NCBI GenBank assembly: GCA_947258805.1
Contig: CAMYJV010000068.1
Span: 1-26,694 of the forward strand
From: an uncultured Gammaproteobacteria bacterium
GTDB taxonomy: Bacteria; Pseudomonadota; Gammaproteobacteria; GCA-2729495
Length of the DNA: 26,694 nt
Direction of reading: 5' to 3'
The notes below the pieces were generated by a model. That model searched no databases and had not been told where the DNA came from. It worked only from the letters and a program-made list of their open reading frames with translations. The translations under genes and the position numbers were made by a program. Below are positions 25,782 to 26,694 of this stretch, piece by piece (the first letter of the stretch is position 1; every line of letters starts with the position of its first letter).

Positions 25782-26694
25782 GCGAAGCCGCATTGAAGCG
25801 CGCGGGCGCATTGACTACCGGACCCTTTGACTCGCTGCGGGATTTCGCCAGTGCGCTGGAATCCCGCGGCAGGCTGTTGCGGGTCGCCGAGATGGACCAG
25901 GACCGTTTCGAGGCCACCGGCTTCTGCTATCGCCTGATCGAGGAATACGGGTACGACGATGCCCCGGCATTCCTGGTCGAACGCATCAAGATTGACGGCG
26001 AGTGGCAGCAAGGGCCCGTGCTCGGCAACATCTACGGCGGCTGGCTCGGCGAGGCCCTGGCCCTCGGCGTCCAGGATCCGGGCAGCAGTTCACGCGAAAT
26101 CTACCGGCGAACCTTTGCGCATCTCGACGCGCTCCTCGACAACGACGGGCGCTGGCCGACCATCGAACCGATCGAGGTCGCCCCCGCACAGGCACCGTGC
26201 AAGAACAACATCCAGACCGGGGATGCGGTGAACATCCTGCAGTTTCCGTGGATTCAGACCAACCCCGCGGACGCCGGCCGCTACATCACGGCGGCCAGCG
26301 TGTTCATCGAAGATCCGGACATGGGACGCAACGTCGGCACTTACCGCTGCCAGGTCAAAAACGGCCGGCGCATCGGCGTGAATGCCGAGATCGGTCAGCA
26401 CGCGTGGAGCTTCCTGATGCGCGTGAAAAAGCGCGGGGAGAAGCGCGTGCCGGCGGCCGTAGTCATGGGTGCAGATCCGCTGATCTTCGCCCTGAGCACG
26501 TCCAAGATCGCAAGCCTCGGCGAAGACGAACTGCAGATCGCCGGCGGACTGCGCGGCCGGCCGGTGGAACTGGTGAAGTGCGAGACCAGCGGCATACACG
26601 TGCCTGCCCACGCCGAGATCGTACTCGAGGGTGAAATCTCCGTCGACCAGATGGAAGAAGAAGGCCCTTACGGGGAAACCTACGGCTACATGGG
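25778..26694 (+). CDS. UbiD-family prenylated-FMN decarboxylase (5' part, cut by window end)
   Basis: 305 complete codons are present from the GTG at 25778, preceded by a GGAG site at 25766-25769. The prFMN-site residues are recognisable. Asn185 and Arg190 in NVGTYR match the N-x4-R pair of Fdc1/UbiD enzymes. Glu295 and Glu300 in EGPYGE match the catalytic Glu pair. PVLGNIYGGW and GRYITAASVFIEDPDMG are also family-typical. It (de)carboxylates unsaturated or aromatic acids and needs a UbiX flavin prenyltransferase, which is not in this window. The remaining C-terminal half lies to the right. The neighbours (SDR, CoA-transferase, DUF169) suggest a catabolic locus rather than ubiquinone synthesis; this is inference. 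Confidence 0.92.
   Translation, partial: MSEAALKRAGALTTGPFDSLRDFASALESRGRLLRVAEMDQDRFEATGFCYRLIEEYGYDDAPAFLVERIKIDGEWQQGPVLGNIYGGWLGEALALGVQDPGSSSREIYRRTFAHLDALLDNDGRWPTIEPIEVAPAQAPCKNNIQTGDAVNILQFPWIQTNPADAGRYITAASVFIEDPDMGRNVGTYRCQVKNGRRIGVNAEIGQHAWSFLMRVKKRGEKRVPAAVVMGADPLIFALSTSKIASLGEDELQIAGGLRGRPVELVKCETSGIHVPAHAEIVLEGEISVDQMEEEGPYGETYGYM

Overview
The window is about 26.7 kb of dense, high-GC bacterial chromosome. Gene content points to a gammaproteobacterium, probably an uncultured or marine/soil lineage rather than an enteric one. The evidence is a fused thrA (aspartokinase-homoserine dehydrogenase), an E. coli-type PurB near nudJ and mnmA, an AcnA-type aconitase, class II fumarase, and NudL/MazG. 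That placement is inference, because there is no rRNA or tRNA here to anchor it. No stretch over 300 bases lacks a gene, and I saw no tRNA, rRNA, CRISPR array, insertion sequence or prophage gene.

Layout. (1) 1-2622: start of an exported metallo-beta-lactamase-fold protein, divergent from an NfeD membrane protease plus slipin/stomatin pair. (2) 2606-5409, minus strand: fumC, nudL, mazG as a tight run. (3) 5529-12024, plus strand: purB, a PLD-like unknown, nudJ, mnmA, acnA. (4) 12103-14376: small exported or NERD-type genes and a broken tatD, with tail-to-tail gene pairs that overlap at their stop codons. (5) 14402-18201, minus strand: thrA-thrC without thrB. (6) 18354-22265, plus strand: an EVE-like/HNH nuclease with a substituted active-site histidine, a P-loop ATPase, a haloalkane dehalogenase, a METTL7-like methyltransferase and a small periplasmic protein. 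(7) 22409-26694: a catabolic-looking locus of a frameshifted family III CoA-transferase, an SDR, a DUF169 protein with a PCP_red-like tail, a MarR remnant and a UbiD decarboxylase cut by the window edge.

How the genes fit together. Most of the window is core metabolism (TCA cycle, purine and threonine synthesis, tRNA thiolation) and nucleotide house-cleaning (MazG, NudL, NudJ). The accessory part is 18.3-26.7 kb. The most novel piece is the divergent UbiD / DUF169-PCP_red / SDR / CoA-transferase locus, which could act on an aromatic or other carboxylated substrate; the substrate cannot be read from sequence.

A striking feature is that four genes are broken in ways that can be pinned to the base: the small lipoprotein (an 11-nt tandem duplication), tatD (about 92 nt missing), the CoA-transferase (10 nt missing) and the MarR gene (N-terminal DNA-binding half missing). 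These are either real decay or assembly errors, and read mapping would separate the two.
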